Part shown: piece by piece, positions 26,320 through 34,707 of the stretch | Layout: each line of letters opens with the position of its first letter | Numbering within the stretch: the first letter of the stretch is position 1 | Origin: Anaerolineae bacterium | GTDB taxonomy: Bacteria; Chloroflexota; Anaerolineae; Anaerolineales; Villigracilaceae | Length of the DNA stretch: 60,814 nucleotides | Direction of reading: 5' to 3' | Assembly (NCBI GenBank): GCA_003130845.1 | Contig: QEXW01000102.1 | Span: forward strand, 1 to 60,814 | Notes under the pieces: generated by a model | What the model saw: the letters and a program-made list of their open reading frames with translations, nothing else | Told to the model about the DNA's origin: nothing | Database searches by the model: none | Translations under genes and position numbers: made by a program

Positions 26320-26353
26320 CTTCTTTGCCCTTACGCCCTCTCGAAAGGCACAC

Positions 26354-27505
26354 ATGTACTTCGACCGCGCCCTGCTCGAAGACCTAGAAGATAAAACGCT
26401 GGCTCCTTATGGCATGCGCAGCCGTAACAGCCAAGGCCGTGCGTATCTCGATAGCGAGCCAGAATATCGCACCTCCTTTCAGCGTGACCGCGACCGCATT
26501 CTGCACACCACTGCTTTTCGACGGCTAGAATACAAAACGCAAGTCTTTATCAACTACGAGGGCGATTACTTCCGCACCCGCCTGACTCATACCCTAGAAG
26601 TGGCACAAATTGGCCGTACACTCGCTCGCGCCTTGGGTGGCAATCAGGACTTGGTGGAAGCCATCTGCCTGGCGCACGACCTCGGCCACTCGCCCTTTGG
26701 TCACTCTGGCGAAGTCGCACTCAACCGGTTGATGAAAGATGCTGGCGGCTTCGACCACAACCGGCAATCCTTTCGCATCGTCACCGAACTCGAACAACGC
26801 TATCCAGAATTTCCCGGCCTCAACCTGACCTGGGAAGTGCGTGAAGGTATTGTCAAGCACGAATCGGAATATGATGTCGCGGATGCACGTGAATTCAACC
26901 CAGAACTGCGCGGCAATTTAGAAACACAAATTGCCAACGTGGCCGATGAACTGGCTTATACCACCCACGACCTGGATGACGGCCTGCGCTCTGGCCTAAT
27001 CACCCCGCACATGCTGGAAGGCATTGCCATCTGGGAAATTCTCAAAGAAACTTTCGGCTGGCGCGGCCCTCTGCTCGATGACATTGAACGACACCGCATG
27101 ATTCGCCACTTGGTTGGCCTGCTCGTAACCGATATGGTCCAGGCAACCGACCAGCGACTCAAAGAAAGCGGCGCCAAATCACCGCTCGATATTCAAAAAC
27201 TTGAGTATAACGTGGTTGGCTTCAGTGACGAAATGCGCCGCCGCAATCGAGAATTAAAAGATTTTCTGTATCAAAATCTGTATCGCCACTACCGCGTGAT
27301 GCGCATGCAAGTAAAAGCCGAACAAATCATCACCAATCTATTCAACGCTTATCGCGAAGAACCTGCCATCTTACCCACACAATACCAAAAATTAATCCCC
27401 CTGCGCGGCTTAGAACGTACCATCTGCGATTACATCGCCGGAATGACCGACCGCTTTGCAATTGAAGAACATCAACGTTTGTTTGACCCCTTCCTGAAGC
27501 CCTAA
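26354..27505 (+). CDS. dgt: dGTPase-like HD-domain triphosphohydrolase
   Basis: 383 residues from the ATG at 26354 (AAGG upstream); a longer frame begins inside the tRNA and is rejected. Opens with the family-typical block RNSQGRAYLDSEPEYRTSFQ and RDRDRILHTTAFRRLEYKTQ. The HD metal site is spread over RLTHTLEVAQIGRTLA and AICLAHDLGHSPFGHSGE, with a later Asp in NVADELAYTTHDLDDG. The enzyme splits dNTPs to deoxynucleosides and triphosphate. Members of this length are usually classed as deoxyguanosinetriphosphate triphosphohydrolase-like; the nucleotide preference is not visible. Confidence 0.94.
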   Translation: MYFDRALLEDLEDKTLAPYGMRSRNSQGRAYLDSEPEYRTSFQRDRDRILHTTAFRRLEYKTQVFINYEGDYFRTRLTHTLEVAQIGRTLARALGGNQDLVEAICLAHDLGHSPFGHSGEVALNRLMKDAGGFDHNRQSFRIVTELEQRYPEFPGLNLTWEVREGIVKHESEYDVADAREFNPELRGNLETQIANVADELAYTTHDLDDGLRSGLITPHMLEGIAIWEILKETFGWRGPLLDDIERHRMIRHLVGLLVTDMVQATDQRLKESGAKSPLDIQKLEYNVVGFSDEMRRRNRELKDFLYQNLYRHYRVMRMQVKAEQIITNLFNAYREEPAILPTQYQKLIPLRGLERTICDYIAGMTDRFAIEEHQRLFDPFLKP

Positions 27506-27529
27506 AACTGTCATTCACATCCTCAATCG

Positions 27530-27565
27530 CTCCGGGCAGCAGGAAACTTCCCGGAGTTTTATTTT
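27530..27565 (+). terminator. Intrinsic terminator between dgt and greA
   Basis: CTCCGGG (27530-27536) and CCCGGAG (27550-27556) pair perfectly over a 13-base loop and TTTTATTTT follows. The ribosome-binding site of greA begins about ten bases later, so greA depends on read-through or on a promoter within this stretch. Confidence 0.75.
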
Positions 27566-27583
27566 CGTTGTTAAGGAGGACAC

Positions 27584-28048
27584 ATGCCCGAACCCATCTA
27601 CCTGACCGCCGAAGGCGCAGAACGACTAAAAGCGGAGCTGGCCGACCTGAAAGGGCCGCAACGCGAAGCCCTTGCCAAACGCCTGCGTGAAGCAATTCAA
27701 ATGGGTGACCTTTCGGAAAATGCCGATTACCATAAGGCCAAAGAAGACCAAGCTTTCCTGGAGGGACGCATCCAAGAACTAGAGTACATTCTCTCTGCGG
27801 CGGAAATCATCGAACATGCCGCTTCGAGAGATGTGGTTAGCGTGGGTGTAACGGTCACGGTGCAGGAAGATGACTTTGAGCCAGAAAAATATCACATCGT
27901 TGGCGCCAAAGAAGCCGACCCCCGTGCCGGAAAAATTTCCAACGAGTCGCCCATTGGCCGCGCCCTGATGGACCACCGCGTCGGTGATGTGGTCGAAGCC
28001 CAAACCCCTGGCGGCACCATCCGCTTAAAAATTCTAGCCATCGAGTGA
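27584..28048 (+). CDS. greA: Transcription elongation factor GreA
   Basis: 154 residues, the standard length. The N-terminal coiled coil contains AIQMGDLSENADYHKAKEDQ (about residues 38-57), whose acidic tip enters the polymerase channel and triggers cleavage of backtracked RNA. The C-terminal globular domain follows, with SPIGRALMDHRVGDVVEAQT. AAGGAGG precedes the ATG. A terminator follows. Confidence 0.97.
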   Translation: MPEPIYLTAEGAERLKAELADLKGPQREALAKRLREAIQMGDLSENADYHKAKEDQAFLEGRIQELEYILSAAEIIEHAASRDVVSVGVTVTVQEDDFEPEKYHIVGAKEADPRAGKISNESPIGRALMDHRVGDVVEAQTPGGTIRLKILAIE

Positions 28049-28087
28049 TACCGCTCTTTCAAAACCACTCTGCCATGTGTGCCTATC

Positions 28088-28119
28088 TTCGCCTACCCGT
28101 GCGGGTGGGCGAATTCTTT
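28088..28119 (+). terminator. Terminator hairpin after greA
   Basis: TTCGCCTACCCG (28088-28099) pairs with CGGGTGGGCGAA (28102-28113) with one G-T wobble, giving a nearly 12-bp stem on a minimal loop, followed by TTCTTT. The T-run is interrupted, so strength is uncertain. Confidence 0.6.
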
Positions 28120-28147
28120 GCATTCACTGGTACAATTTGCGCACGTC

Positions 28148-28153
28148 TATACT
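28148..28153 (+). promoter_or_regulatory. Candidate -10 box for lspA
   Basis: TATACT at 28148-28153, a one-base variant of the consensus, lies 13 bases before the lspA start, with a second possible box TACAAT at 28131-28136 preceded by TG. No clear -35 box. The transcript would have a very short leader. Confidence 0.35.
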
Positions 28154-28166
28154 TTATGGAGGTCGT

Positions 28167-28721
28167 TTGAATTCTATTCTGACTTATCTCAACCTGTTTT
28201 TGACAACAAGCATAGTCATCGGGCTAGACCAGTTCACCAAAGCGCTCGTTCGGGCACACATTCCGCTTGGCCACACCTGGCTGCCCCAGGGATGGGAATG
28301 GCTAGAGCCATACGCCCGCTTTGTGCATTGGTACAACACAGGGGCCGCTTTTGGCATGTTTCAGGGTTTTGGTTGGGTCTTCACAATCTTGGCATTCGTA
28401 GTCGCCGCATTGATTATCTACTACTACCCGCAAGTGCACCCCGAAGATTGGTGGCTGCGTCTCGCTATGGGGCTGCAACTGGGCGGCGCACTCGGTAACG
28501 TGATTGACCGCCTGATATTTAATGGCCGTGTCACCGATTTCATCTCGGTAGGCGCTTTCCCCGTTTTTAACGTGGCCGATTCGAGCATTACGATTGGTGT
28601 TCTGATTTTGCTCTTAGGGGTATGGTACAAAGAAATCCTACTCCAAAAACCCGTTAGCGCCGAAACCAAACCCACAGAAGAACATTCGCCCCAACCCTCG
28701 GCGGAGGAAACGCGTGAGTGA
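28167..28721 (+). CDS. lspA: Lipoprotein signal peptidase (signal peptidase II)
   Basis: Membrane aspartyl protease that cuts the signal peptide of lipoproteins after lipid attachment, as needed for the two binding-protein lipoproteins in this window. 184 residues from TTG at 28167, chosen because GGAGG stands just upstream and the N-terminus then begins directly with the first membrane segment; a longer frame to 28077 adds an unlikely 30 residues. Conserved parts are LDQFTKALVR, HWYNTGAAFGMFQ, GNVIDRL and FNVADSSIT; the two catalytic Asp are in the last two. The last 30 residues are a polar, Pro/Glu-rich tail. It overlaps the next gene by 8 bp. Confidence 0.94.
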   Translation: MNSILTYLNLFLTTSIVIGLDQFTKALVRAHIPLGHTWLPQGWEWLEPYARFVHWYNTGAAFGMFQGFGWVFTILAFVVAALIIYYYPQVHPEDWWLRLAMGLQLGGALGNVIDRLIFNGRVTDFISVGAFPVFNVADSSITIGVLILLLGVWYKEILLQKPVSAETKPTEEHSPQPSAEETRE

Positions 28722-29637
28722 CCGAGTCGAAACCTTTCGATTCAAAGGGCCGCAACCAGAACGGTTAGACAAATTCCTGACAACCTGCCTGCCAGAGTTC
28801 TCACGGGCGCGCATTCAGGGGTTGATTGACGATGGTTTTGTGGAAATCAACGGACAAACAGCCCGCAAAGGCGGAATCAAACTAGAAGGTGGCGAACATT
28901 TGCGGGTACGAATTCCCCCGCCCCAGCCCAGCGGCTTGATTCCCGAAGCGATTCCTCTGGCCATCCTGTTTGAAAACGAGGACTTGCTGATACTCAACAA
29001 ACCCGCAGGGATGGTAGTACACCCTGCAGCAGGACATGATAGCGGCACCTTAGTGCATGCCGTGTTAGGACATGACCCGGAAATTGAAGGCATTGGCGGG
29101 GAAGAACGCCCGGGCATTGTTCATCGGCTGGATAAAGACACCAGCGGTGTGATTGTGATTGCCAAAAACGAGCGTGCCCACCGCTGGCTGACTGAGCAAT
29201 TCAAAGCGCGCCAAGTGGAAAAAACATACCTGGCCTTGGTGGATGGTAAGCCGCCTACGCCTACCGGGCGCATCGAAGCCCCAATTGGCCGCGACCCGCA
29301 CGATCGCAAGAAAATGGCCATCGTCAGACCCGAAAAAGGGCGTGAAGCAATCAGTGAATATAAAACTTTAGAAAGTTTTCCACGTCACACCCTGCTGGAG
29401 GTACATCCTTTCACGGGGCGCACACACCAAATTCGCCTGCATTGCGCCTTCATTGGCTGTCCCATTGTTGCTGATACTACATACGGTTATCGCAAGCCAT
29501 CCCTAGACCTGCATCGTCATTTTCTGCACGCCTGGCGGCTCAAACTCACCTTGCCAGGCGAATCAAAAGCGCGCCTGTTCGAAGCCCCTTTGCCGCACGA
29601 ACTGATACAGGTGCTAGAAAGATTGCGAAACAGATAA
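28714..29637 (+). CDS. rluD: RluD/RluA-family 23S rRNA pseudouridine synthase
   Basis: 307 residues from GTG at 28714 with GGAGGA upstream, overlapping lspA. An N-terminal S4 RNA-binding domain (ERLDKFLTTCLPEFSRARIQ, about residues 13-32) precedes the catalytic domain with NKPAGMVVHP and the family signature HRLDKDTSGVIVIAKN, in which the Asp is the nucleophile. The second conserved block is HPFTGRTHQIRLH. The coupling of lspA and an rluD-like gene is common across bacteria. Exact uridine targets are inferred only from family. Confidence 0.93.
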   Translation: MSDRVETFRFKGPQPERLDKFLTTCLPEFSRARIQGLIDDGFVEINGQTARKGGIKLEGGEHLRVRIPPPQPSGLIPEAIPLAILFENEDLLILNKPAGMVVHPAAGHDSGTLVHAVLGHDPEIEGIGGEERPGIVHRLDKDTSGVIVIAKNERAHRWLTEQFKARQVEKTYLALVDGKPPTPTGRIEAPIGRDPHDRKKMAIVRPEKGREAISEYKTLESFPRHTLLEVHPFTGRTHQIRLHCAFIGCPIVADTTYGYRKPSLDLHRHFLHAWRLKLTLPGESKARLFEAPLPHELIQVLERLRNR

Positions 29638-29670
29638 GCGCCGAGGGGGCCGCTAGCCACGTCAGCCTTT

Positions 29671-30510
29671 TTAGCGTACCACCAAACGTTGGTAGACTTC
29701 GGGTCTTCTCTGCTGCAAAAGGGGAAATAAACGCCGCCATTCCGTCATGGCCTGCGGGTCCAACGTAGCGCTAATCACTTCTTCCCGCTCGCGGCTGGCC
29801 TGCGCAATCACACGACCCGCTGGGTCGCAAACAAAACTTGACCCGTAAAATGTCACTCCTTCTACCCCCACACGGTTCGCCGCCGCAATAAACACACCAC
29901 TTGCAATGGCCTGGCCGCGCATCACCGTCTGCCAGGCCTGGCAGGTATCGGTCGCCGGGCTGGTCGGCTCGGAACCAATGGCAGTTGGATAGAAGATGAA
30001 CTCGGCACCCTCCAACGCATAACAGCGAGAGAGTTCTGGAAACCACTGGTCATAACAGGTCGGGATGGCAATGCGCACACCCAAAACTTGGTGAATTGGA
30101 AATTGGTCGCTACCGCGAAAAAAGTGGTTTTCATGATAGCCCTCACCCTGCGGAATATGAATCTTGCGCGTAAAACCATATAAATTCCCTTGCGGGTCAT
30201 ACAGGGTGGCCGTATCCCAATAACGCGCACCGTCGCGCTCGAAAATGCTACCGATGATATAAACCCGATGCTCTCGCGCCAAGGCTCCCAAAAATTGGTG
30301 CGTGGGGCCTCCTTCCAACGGCTCAGCCCATTCAAAACCGCTTGGGTCAAGCGTGCTGGCAAAGTACGGAGAGATGGTAAACTCTTGTAAGCACACCAGC
30401 TGCGCTCCTAAGGCACAGGCTTCGGCAATTTTACGGCGATACATTTCCTGCATTGCCAGCCGAGAACCCGGCCAACGAACTTGAACAAGCGAAATGGTAA
30501 GTTTTTTCAT
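29671..30510 (-). CDS. aguB: N-carbamoylputrescine amidase (nitrilase superfamily)
   Basis: Hydrolyses N-carbamoylputrescine to putrescine, CO2 and ammonia. 279 residues from the ATG at 30510 with GAGG upstream. The catalytic triad of the nitrilase fold is visible: Glu in [13 protein letters not shown], Lys in [14 protein letters not shown], Cys in [12 protein letters not shown]. The Cys context and the GEGYHE motif are those of the AguB group. It is divergent from agmatine deiminase, which makes its substrate, so the assignment is firm. Confidence 0.93.
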   Translation of the reverse strand: MKKLTISLVQVRWPGSRLAMQEMYRRKIAEACALGAQLVCLQEFTISPYFASTLDPSGFEWAEPLEGGPTHQFLGALAREHRVYIIGSIFERDGARYWDTATLYDPQGNLYGFTRKIHIPQGEGYHENHFFRGSDQFPIHQVLGVRIAIPTCYDQWFPELSRCYALEGAEFIFYPTAIGSEPTSPATDTCQAWQTVMRGQAIASGVFIAAANRVGVEGVTFYGSSFVCDPAGRVIAQASREREEVISATLDPQAMTEWRRLFPLLQQRRPEVYQRLVVR

Positions 30511-30526
30511 CGGAACCTCGCAAAAC

Positions 30527-30547
30527 AAAATGGAGTTTCCCCATTTT
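30527..30547. promoter_or_regulatory. Inverted repeat between aguB and aguA
   Basis: AAAATGG (30527-30533) and CCATTTT (30541-30547) form a perfect 7-bp inverted repeat with a 7-base centre in the 61-bp region from which both agmatine genes diverge. Its central position suits an operator controlling both; a hairpin is also possible. Confidence 0.45.
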
Positions 30548-30571
30548 ACTCTTGCTCGCAGGAGGACGGAA

Positions 30572-31660
30572 ATGTCTCAAACGCTTCCCTCTACACCCCG
30601 TGCCGATGGTTTCTTTATGCCGGCCGAATTCAGTCCACACCGCCAAACCTGGATGCTCTGGCCACAGCGCCCCGATACCTGGCGCTTAGGCGCCAAACCC
30701 GCACAAAAGGCTTTCAGCGCGGTGGCGTGTGCCATTGCCCAATTCGAGCCGGTGACCGTTGGAGTCAATCACAATCAATACGCCAACGCCCGCGCCATGC
30801 TGCCACCACAAGTGCGCGTGGTTGAACTTTCGAGCAACGATAGTTGGATGCGCGACTGCGGCCCAACGTTTGTCATCAATGCACAGGGGCAAACACGCGG
30901 TGTAGATTGGATGTTTAACGCCTGGGGCGGTCTTTACAACGGACTATATTTTCCCTGGGATTTGGACGAGATGATTGCGCAAAAAGTGCTGGAAATCGAG
31001 CAAGTAGACCGTTACCGCGCACCACTGGTGCTAGAAGGCGGCTCGATTCACGTGGACGGCGAAGGCACCTGCCTGACCACGGCAGAATGTCTACTCAGTC
31101 CGGGGCGCAACCCGCACTTATCACAACAGGACATTGAAAATTACCTTAAGGAATATCTCAATATCGAAAAAGTCTTATGGATTCCGCGCGGTGTGTACAA
31201 CGATGAAACCAGCGGCCATGTGGATAACCTGGCTTGCTTCCTACGTCCAGGCGAAATCGCCCTGACCTGGACAGAGGACAAAAGCGACCCGCAATACGAG
31301 CGCTCCGCTGAAGCATTAGAGTACCTACTTTCACAGACGGATGCCAAAGGACGCAAACTCACCGTGCACACCATCCACCAGCCTGGGCCGCTCTTCCTAA
31401 CAGCAGAAGAAGCCGAAGGCATAGATGCAGTTGCCGGCGCCCTGCCTCGCCGCGCCGGTGAGCGGCTGGCGGGTTCATACATCAACTTTTACTTCTGCAA
31501 CGGCGGGGTGATTGTGCCGACCTTTGACGACCCACACGATGCCGCCGCCCTGACAACACTGCAACGCTTACTCCCCGAGCGGCGCGTTGTTGGCATTCCG
31601 GCGCGGGAAATTTTACTCGGTGGAGGCAATATTCACTGTATTACACAGCAACAACCATGA
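30572..31660 (+). CDS. aguA: Agmatine deiminase
   Basis: Converts agmatine to N-carbamoylputrescine and ammonia. 362 residues from the ATG at 30572 with AGGAGG upstream. Typical parts are [20 protein letters not shown] near the N-terminus, [43 protein letters not shown] with the active-site His and Asp, and the C-terminal [11 protein letters not shown] with the catalytic Cys. A frame extending to 30494 would overlap the divergent aguB gene and is rejected. Confidence 0.96.
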   Translation: MSQTLPSTPRADGFFMPAEFSPHRQTWMLWPQRPDTWRLGAKPAQKAFSAVACAIAQFEPVTVGVNHNQYANARAMLPPQVRVVELSSNDSWMRDCGPTFVINAQGQTRGVDWMFNAWGGLYNGLYFPWDLDEMIAQKVLEIEQVDRYRAPLVLEGGSIHVDGEGTCLTTAECLLSPGRNPHLSQQDIENYLKEYLNIEKVLWIPRGVYNDETSGHVDNLACFLRPGEIALTWTEDKSDPQYERSAEALEYLLSQTDAKGRKLTVHTIHQPGPLFLTAEEAEGIDAVAGALPRRAGERLAGSYINFYFCNGGVIVPTFDDPHDAAALTTLQRLLPERRVVGIPAREILLGGGNIHCITQQQP

Positions 31661-31677
31661 TAAAATTTGTCTGACAA
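31658..31677 (+). promoter_or_regulatory. Extended -10 promoter and dyad before the carbamate kinase gene
   Basis: TGATAAAAT (31658-31666) is an extended -10 box that overlaps the aguA stop codon. It is followed at once by the dyad TTGTC-T-GACAA (31667-31677), where a bound regulator would block transcription start. No -35 box is evident. Confidence 0.4.
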
Positions 31678-31709
31678 TTTTTTCAACCTCATCTTCCCCA
31701 GGAGACCCC

Positions 31710-32678
31710 ATGACCCAGAGAAAACTCGCTGTCATCGCCATCGGCGGCAATTCGCTCATCAAGGACGAAAAACACGTCACCGTCGAGAGCCAATACGAAG
31801 CCGCTAAAGAGACCTGTATGCACATTGCCGACATGATTGAACAAGGTTGGGATGTTGCCATTGGTCACGGCAATGGCCCGCAAGTTGGTTTCATCCTACG
31901 CCGCTCGGAAATCGCGGCCAAAGTGGCTGGCATGCACGAAGTGCCGCTGGATGTATGCGGCGCAGATAGCCAGGGCGCCATTGGGTATGCCCTACAGCAA
32001 AATTTACAAAATATTCTGTATCAACGCGGCATCAAAAAGAAGGTCGTCACGGTCATCACGCAAGTGTTGGTGGACAAAGACGACCCAGCCTTCAAAAACC
32101 CCACCAAACCCATCGGTGGGTTCATGGATGAAGCCGAAGCCAAACGCCGTCAGGCCGAAATGGGCTGGAATGTCGTTGAAGACGCTGGACGCGGCTGGCG
32201 GCGCGTCGTTGCCTCACCGCTCCCCAAAGAGATTGTGGAACTCGAAACAGTGCAAACCCTGCTCAACCAAGGCATCATCACTGTGACCGTTGGCGGCGGC
32301 GGGATTCCGGTGATTGACCCTGGTGACGGCAACTATCGTGGTGTAGCCGCCGTGATTGATAAAGACTACGCTTCCTCGCTGCTGGCGCGCGAAATCGGCG
32401 CCGAGCTATTCGTCATCTCCACCGCCGTTGAAAAAGTTGCGCTCAACTTTGGCAAGCCCGACCAGAAATGGGTGGATAAAATGACCCTCTCCGAAGCCAA
32501 ACGCTACTTGGCCGAAGGCACACATTTTGCCAAAGGCTCGATGGCCCCCAAAATTCAAGCCATCATCTGGTATCTCGAAGCCATGCCACACGGCAAAGCA
32601 CTCATCACCAATCCCGAAAACCTGGGCCGCGCCCTGCAAGGTGAGACCGGCACCTGGATTGTCCCAGACGGGCAATAA
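31710..32678 (+). CDS. arcC: Carbamate kinase
   Basis: Transfers phosphate between carbamoyl phosphate and ADP, normally yielding ATP in fermentation of arginine, agmatine or allantoin. 322 residues from the ATG at 31710 (AGGAG upstream). Opens LAVIAIGGNSLI, with GHGNGPQVGFILRRSEIA, GGGGIPVI and AAVIDKDYASSLLA as family-typical segments and STAVEKVALNFGKPDQKW later on. It follows aguA by 49 bp. No carbamoyltransferase that would feed it is in the window. Confidence 0.95.
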   Translation: MTQRKLAVIAIGGNSLIKDEKHVTVESQYEAAKETCMHIADMIEQGWDVAIGHGNGPQVGFILRRSEIAAKVAGMHEVPLDVCGADSQGAIGYALQQNLQNILYQRGIKKKVVTVITQVLVDKDDPAFKNPTKPIGGFMDEAEAKRRQAEMGWNVVEDAGRGWRRVVASPLPKEIVELETVQTLLNQGIITVTVGGGGIPVIDPGDGNYRGVAAVIDKDYASSLLAREIGAELFVISTAVEKVALNFGKPDQKWVDKMTLSEAKRYLAEGTHFAKGSMAPKIQAIIWYLEAMPHGKALITNPENLGRALQGETGTWIVPDGQ

Positions 32679-32700
32679 ATCAGACGTCAAGCACCTTCGA

Positions 32701-32743
32701 ACAAGCTGTCTGCTGCGTCAAGATGAGCAGGCAGCTTGTTTTG
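32701..32743 (+). terminator. Intrinsic terminator after the carbamate kinase gene
   Basis: ACAAGCTGTCTGCT (32701-32714) pairs with AGCAGGCAGCTTGT (32726-32739) with a single G-T wobble, a 14-bp stem on an 11-base loop, followed by TTTT. Immediately downstream TATACT (32747-32752) may be the -10 box of the next gene. Confidence 0.8.
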
Positions 32744-32810
32744 CGTTATACTTCCGTCCGCTCCGTATCACCAATTCATCCAATACTCCTTGAGACACTC
32801 ACCCTACTCC

Positions 32811-33662
32811 ATGCCATCGCCTCGCGTTTTACTCAGTATAGATTATGAACCCTGGTTTGCCCTCACGCGCCGCTACGATGCACTGCGCGACTCCTTGCAG
32901 CGCCGCACGTTGGATGGCGGCTTTACGCGTCAGGCGCTCGACCCCCTCCTTGACTTGCTCGGCGGCGCCCGAACCAGCATCTACCTGGTCGGCGAAATTG
33001 CTGAATGGTACCCCGAAGTGCCCGAAAAAATCGTGGCGGCCGGGCATGAACTCGGCCTGCATTGTCAATTTCATCGTCCACTGGTAGATGAGAAGGAACT
33101 CAACCAAGACCTAAACGCCTCAGCCGGTTGGCGCGCTCAGTACAACGTACTAGGCTACCGCGCCCCTATGGTTGGCATCAGCGAAGCAGCCTATCCGTTG
33201 CTGCACCAGGCTGGTTTTCTCTACAGTTCTTCAATCTACGCCCCAAGTGGCAACTTACATCGCAAAAATGGCATCTGGGAATTACCGGTTAGCACACTCT
33301 CCCTGCGCCAACGCCCAACCCAACTCAACGCCCCGCGCCATTTCTCCACCCGTTTGCTGGCTGCCGGCGAAGTGCCGTATGGTTCTAGCTTCATGATTGG
33401 CCTGATGCCAAGCCTGATATTAAAAATCCTAGAACAAGAATTGCAAGCAGGCTTAAGCCCGGTCATCATCCTGCATCCATACGAGATTGTCCGGCCCGAA
33501 AAATTTGTGCGCCTGCTAGGACGAGACCTTATCACACATCCCCTCTTACTCCCCTTCACGCTAGATAAATCGGCTTTTCTCAAAACGTTGCTCCGGCATT
33601 TCCCGGTCTCTCCGCTCTTGGATTACATCGAAGAAATTCGCCTGCGTAAAACGGAGCCATAG
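32811..33662 (+). CDS. Polysaccharide deacetylase-family protein
   Basis: 283 residues of the NodB-homology fold. Motif 1 reads LSIDYEPWF (about residue 7), a variant of the DVE motif found in the DUF3473-linked deacetylases; motif 2 is GHELGLHCQFHR (about residue 86), with the metal-binding histidines; GYRAPMVGISEAAYPLLHQAG (about residue 122) is motif 3. YEIVRPEKFVRLLGRDL near the end resembles the C-terminal part of the same family. The start at 32811 has no good ribosome-binding site, so it is less certain. A FemAB-like gene follows after 3 bp. The probable substrate is an N-acetylated exopolysaccharide or cell-wall sugar. Confidence 0.82.
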   Translation: MPSPRVLLSIDYEPWFALTRRYDALRDSLQRRTLDGGFTRQALDPLLDLLGGARTSIYLVGEIAEWYPEVPEKIVAAGHELGLHCQFHRPLVDEKELNQDLNASAGWRAQYNVLGYRAPMVGISEAAYPLLHQAGFLYSSSIYAPSGNLHRKNGIWELPVSTLSLRQRPTQLNAPRHFSTRLLAAGEVPYGSSFMIGLMPSLILKILEQELQAGLSPVIILHPYEIVRPEKFVRLLGRDLITHPLLLPFTLDKSAFLKTLLRHFPVSPLLDYIEEIRLRKTEP

Positions 33663-33665
33663 CCC

Positions 33666-34706
33666 ATGAGCATCATCCTCCGCCAACTCACTCCCAATGA
33701 ACCTGCCAACTGGCCCGCAGCCCTCACCGACCCGGCCACCTTTACCGCACTCGATACCTGGTCAAATTTTGTGCGCAGCGTGTATCAATTCCCCATTTAC
33801 CGCTTCGAGACCGAAGTAGAAGGTCAAGTCACCGGCTTACTCGCCCTAACCCACATCCGACACCCACTTTTTGGTAATTACCTGGTTACCTCGCCTTTCG
33901 GTTCTTACGGCGGGTTTGCCTACGCGGATGAGACCTCGCGCGATGTATTGCTTGCGGCAGCCCAGCAGATTGCTACAGACTTAAGAACCGATTACGTCAA
34001 CCTGCGCTTTCTGACATCTGACCCTACCCCACCGGCTGGTTGGGTACAACATCCCATCTACTGCACCTACTTGCTTGATCTGACGGCTGACACCGAATCC
34101 CTTTTGCGCACCTTTTCATCCGACCATCGCAACCACATTCGCAAATCACTCAAAAAAGGATTTCAAATCCGGTTTGGCGGAGTGGAACTGCTCGATGACA
34201 CCTACCAGGCCCTGGCACGTTCGATGCACGAGCTGGGCTCGCCCTATCACGCCAAACTGTACCTACAGCGAATGGCTGAATTTTTAGGCGAGAGACTAGA
34301 ATTTGTTGTGCTTTATGCACCGAACAGCAATCTAGCCGGCGCCGGGGTTTTCATCCAGCATGGCCACACGGTCACCAACTTACATGCCAACATCTTACGT
34401 GCCTATCGCACCGACTATGCCGGAGAATTTCTGTATTGGAAAGTGATCGAACGATACGCGCAACGCGGATTCAAAGTATACGACATTGGCCGCAGCCTGG
34501 TTGGGTCGGGCAATGAGACCTTCAAAATGAAATGGCGGCCACGACGCCAGGCGCTGGCCTATTGGTATGCGCTCAAACCCGGCACGCCACTCCCTGCTCT
34601 TAACCAGAAAAACCCCAAATTCCAACTTGCCATTGCCGCATGGAAGCGATTGCCAGCCCCTATCGTCCGTATCCTTGGCCCCTTTCTCATTCGTGGCTTG
34701 GCTTAA
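33666..34706 (+). CDS. FemAB/GNAT-like peptidyl or acyl transferase
   Basis: 346 residues with two GNAT-like halves. The segment SSDHRNHIRKSLKKGFQIRF (about residue 155) and the later YDIGRSLVGSGNETFKMKW (about residue 277) match the pattern of FemAB-related proteins associated with exopolysaccharide and exosortase loci. It starts 3 bp after the deacetylase gene and ends 1 bp before the next GNAT gene, so the three are almost certainly one operon. The acyl or aminoacyl donor is unknown. Confidence 0.8.
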   Translation: MSIILRQLTPNEPANWPAALTDPATFTALDTWSNFVRSVYQFPIYRFETEVEGQVTGLLALTHIRHPLFGNYLVTSPFGSYGGFAYADETSRDVLLAAAQQIATDLRTDYVNLRFLTSDPTPPAGWVQHPIYCTYLLDLTADTESLLRTFSSDHRNHIRKSLKKGFQIRFGGVELLDDTYQALARSMHELGSPYHAKLYLQRMAEFLGERLEFVVLYAPNSNLAGAGVFIQHGHTVTNLHANILRAYRTDYAGEFLYWKVIERYAQRGFKVYDIGRSLVGSGNETFKMKWRPRRQALAYWYALKPGTPLPALNQKNPKFQLAIAAWKRLPAPIVRILGPFLIRGLA

Positions 34707-34707
34707 C

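Noticed and set aside
26282-26353. Upstream extension of the dgt gene
   Set aside because: It would begin inside the tRNA-Leu gene; the ATG at 26354 has its own ribosome-binding site.
28077-28166. Thirty-residue N-terminal extension of lspA
   Set aside because: It crosses the terminator hairpin and candidate promoter, and the TTG at 28167 has GGAGG just upstream.
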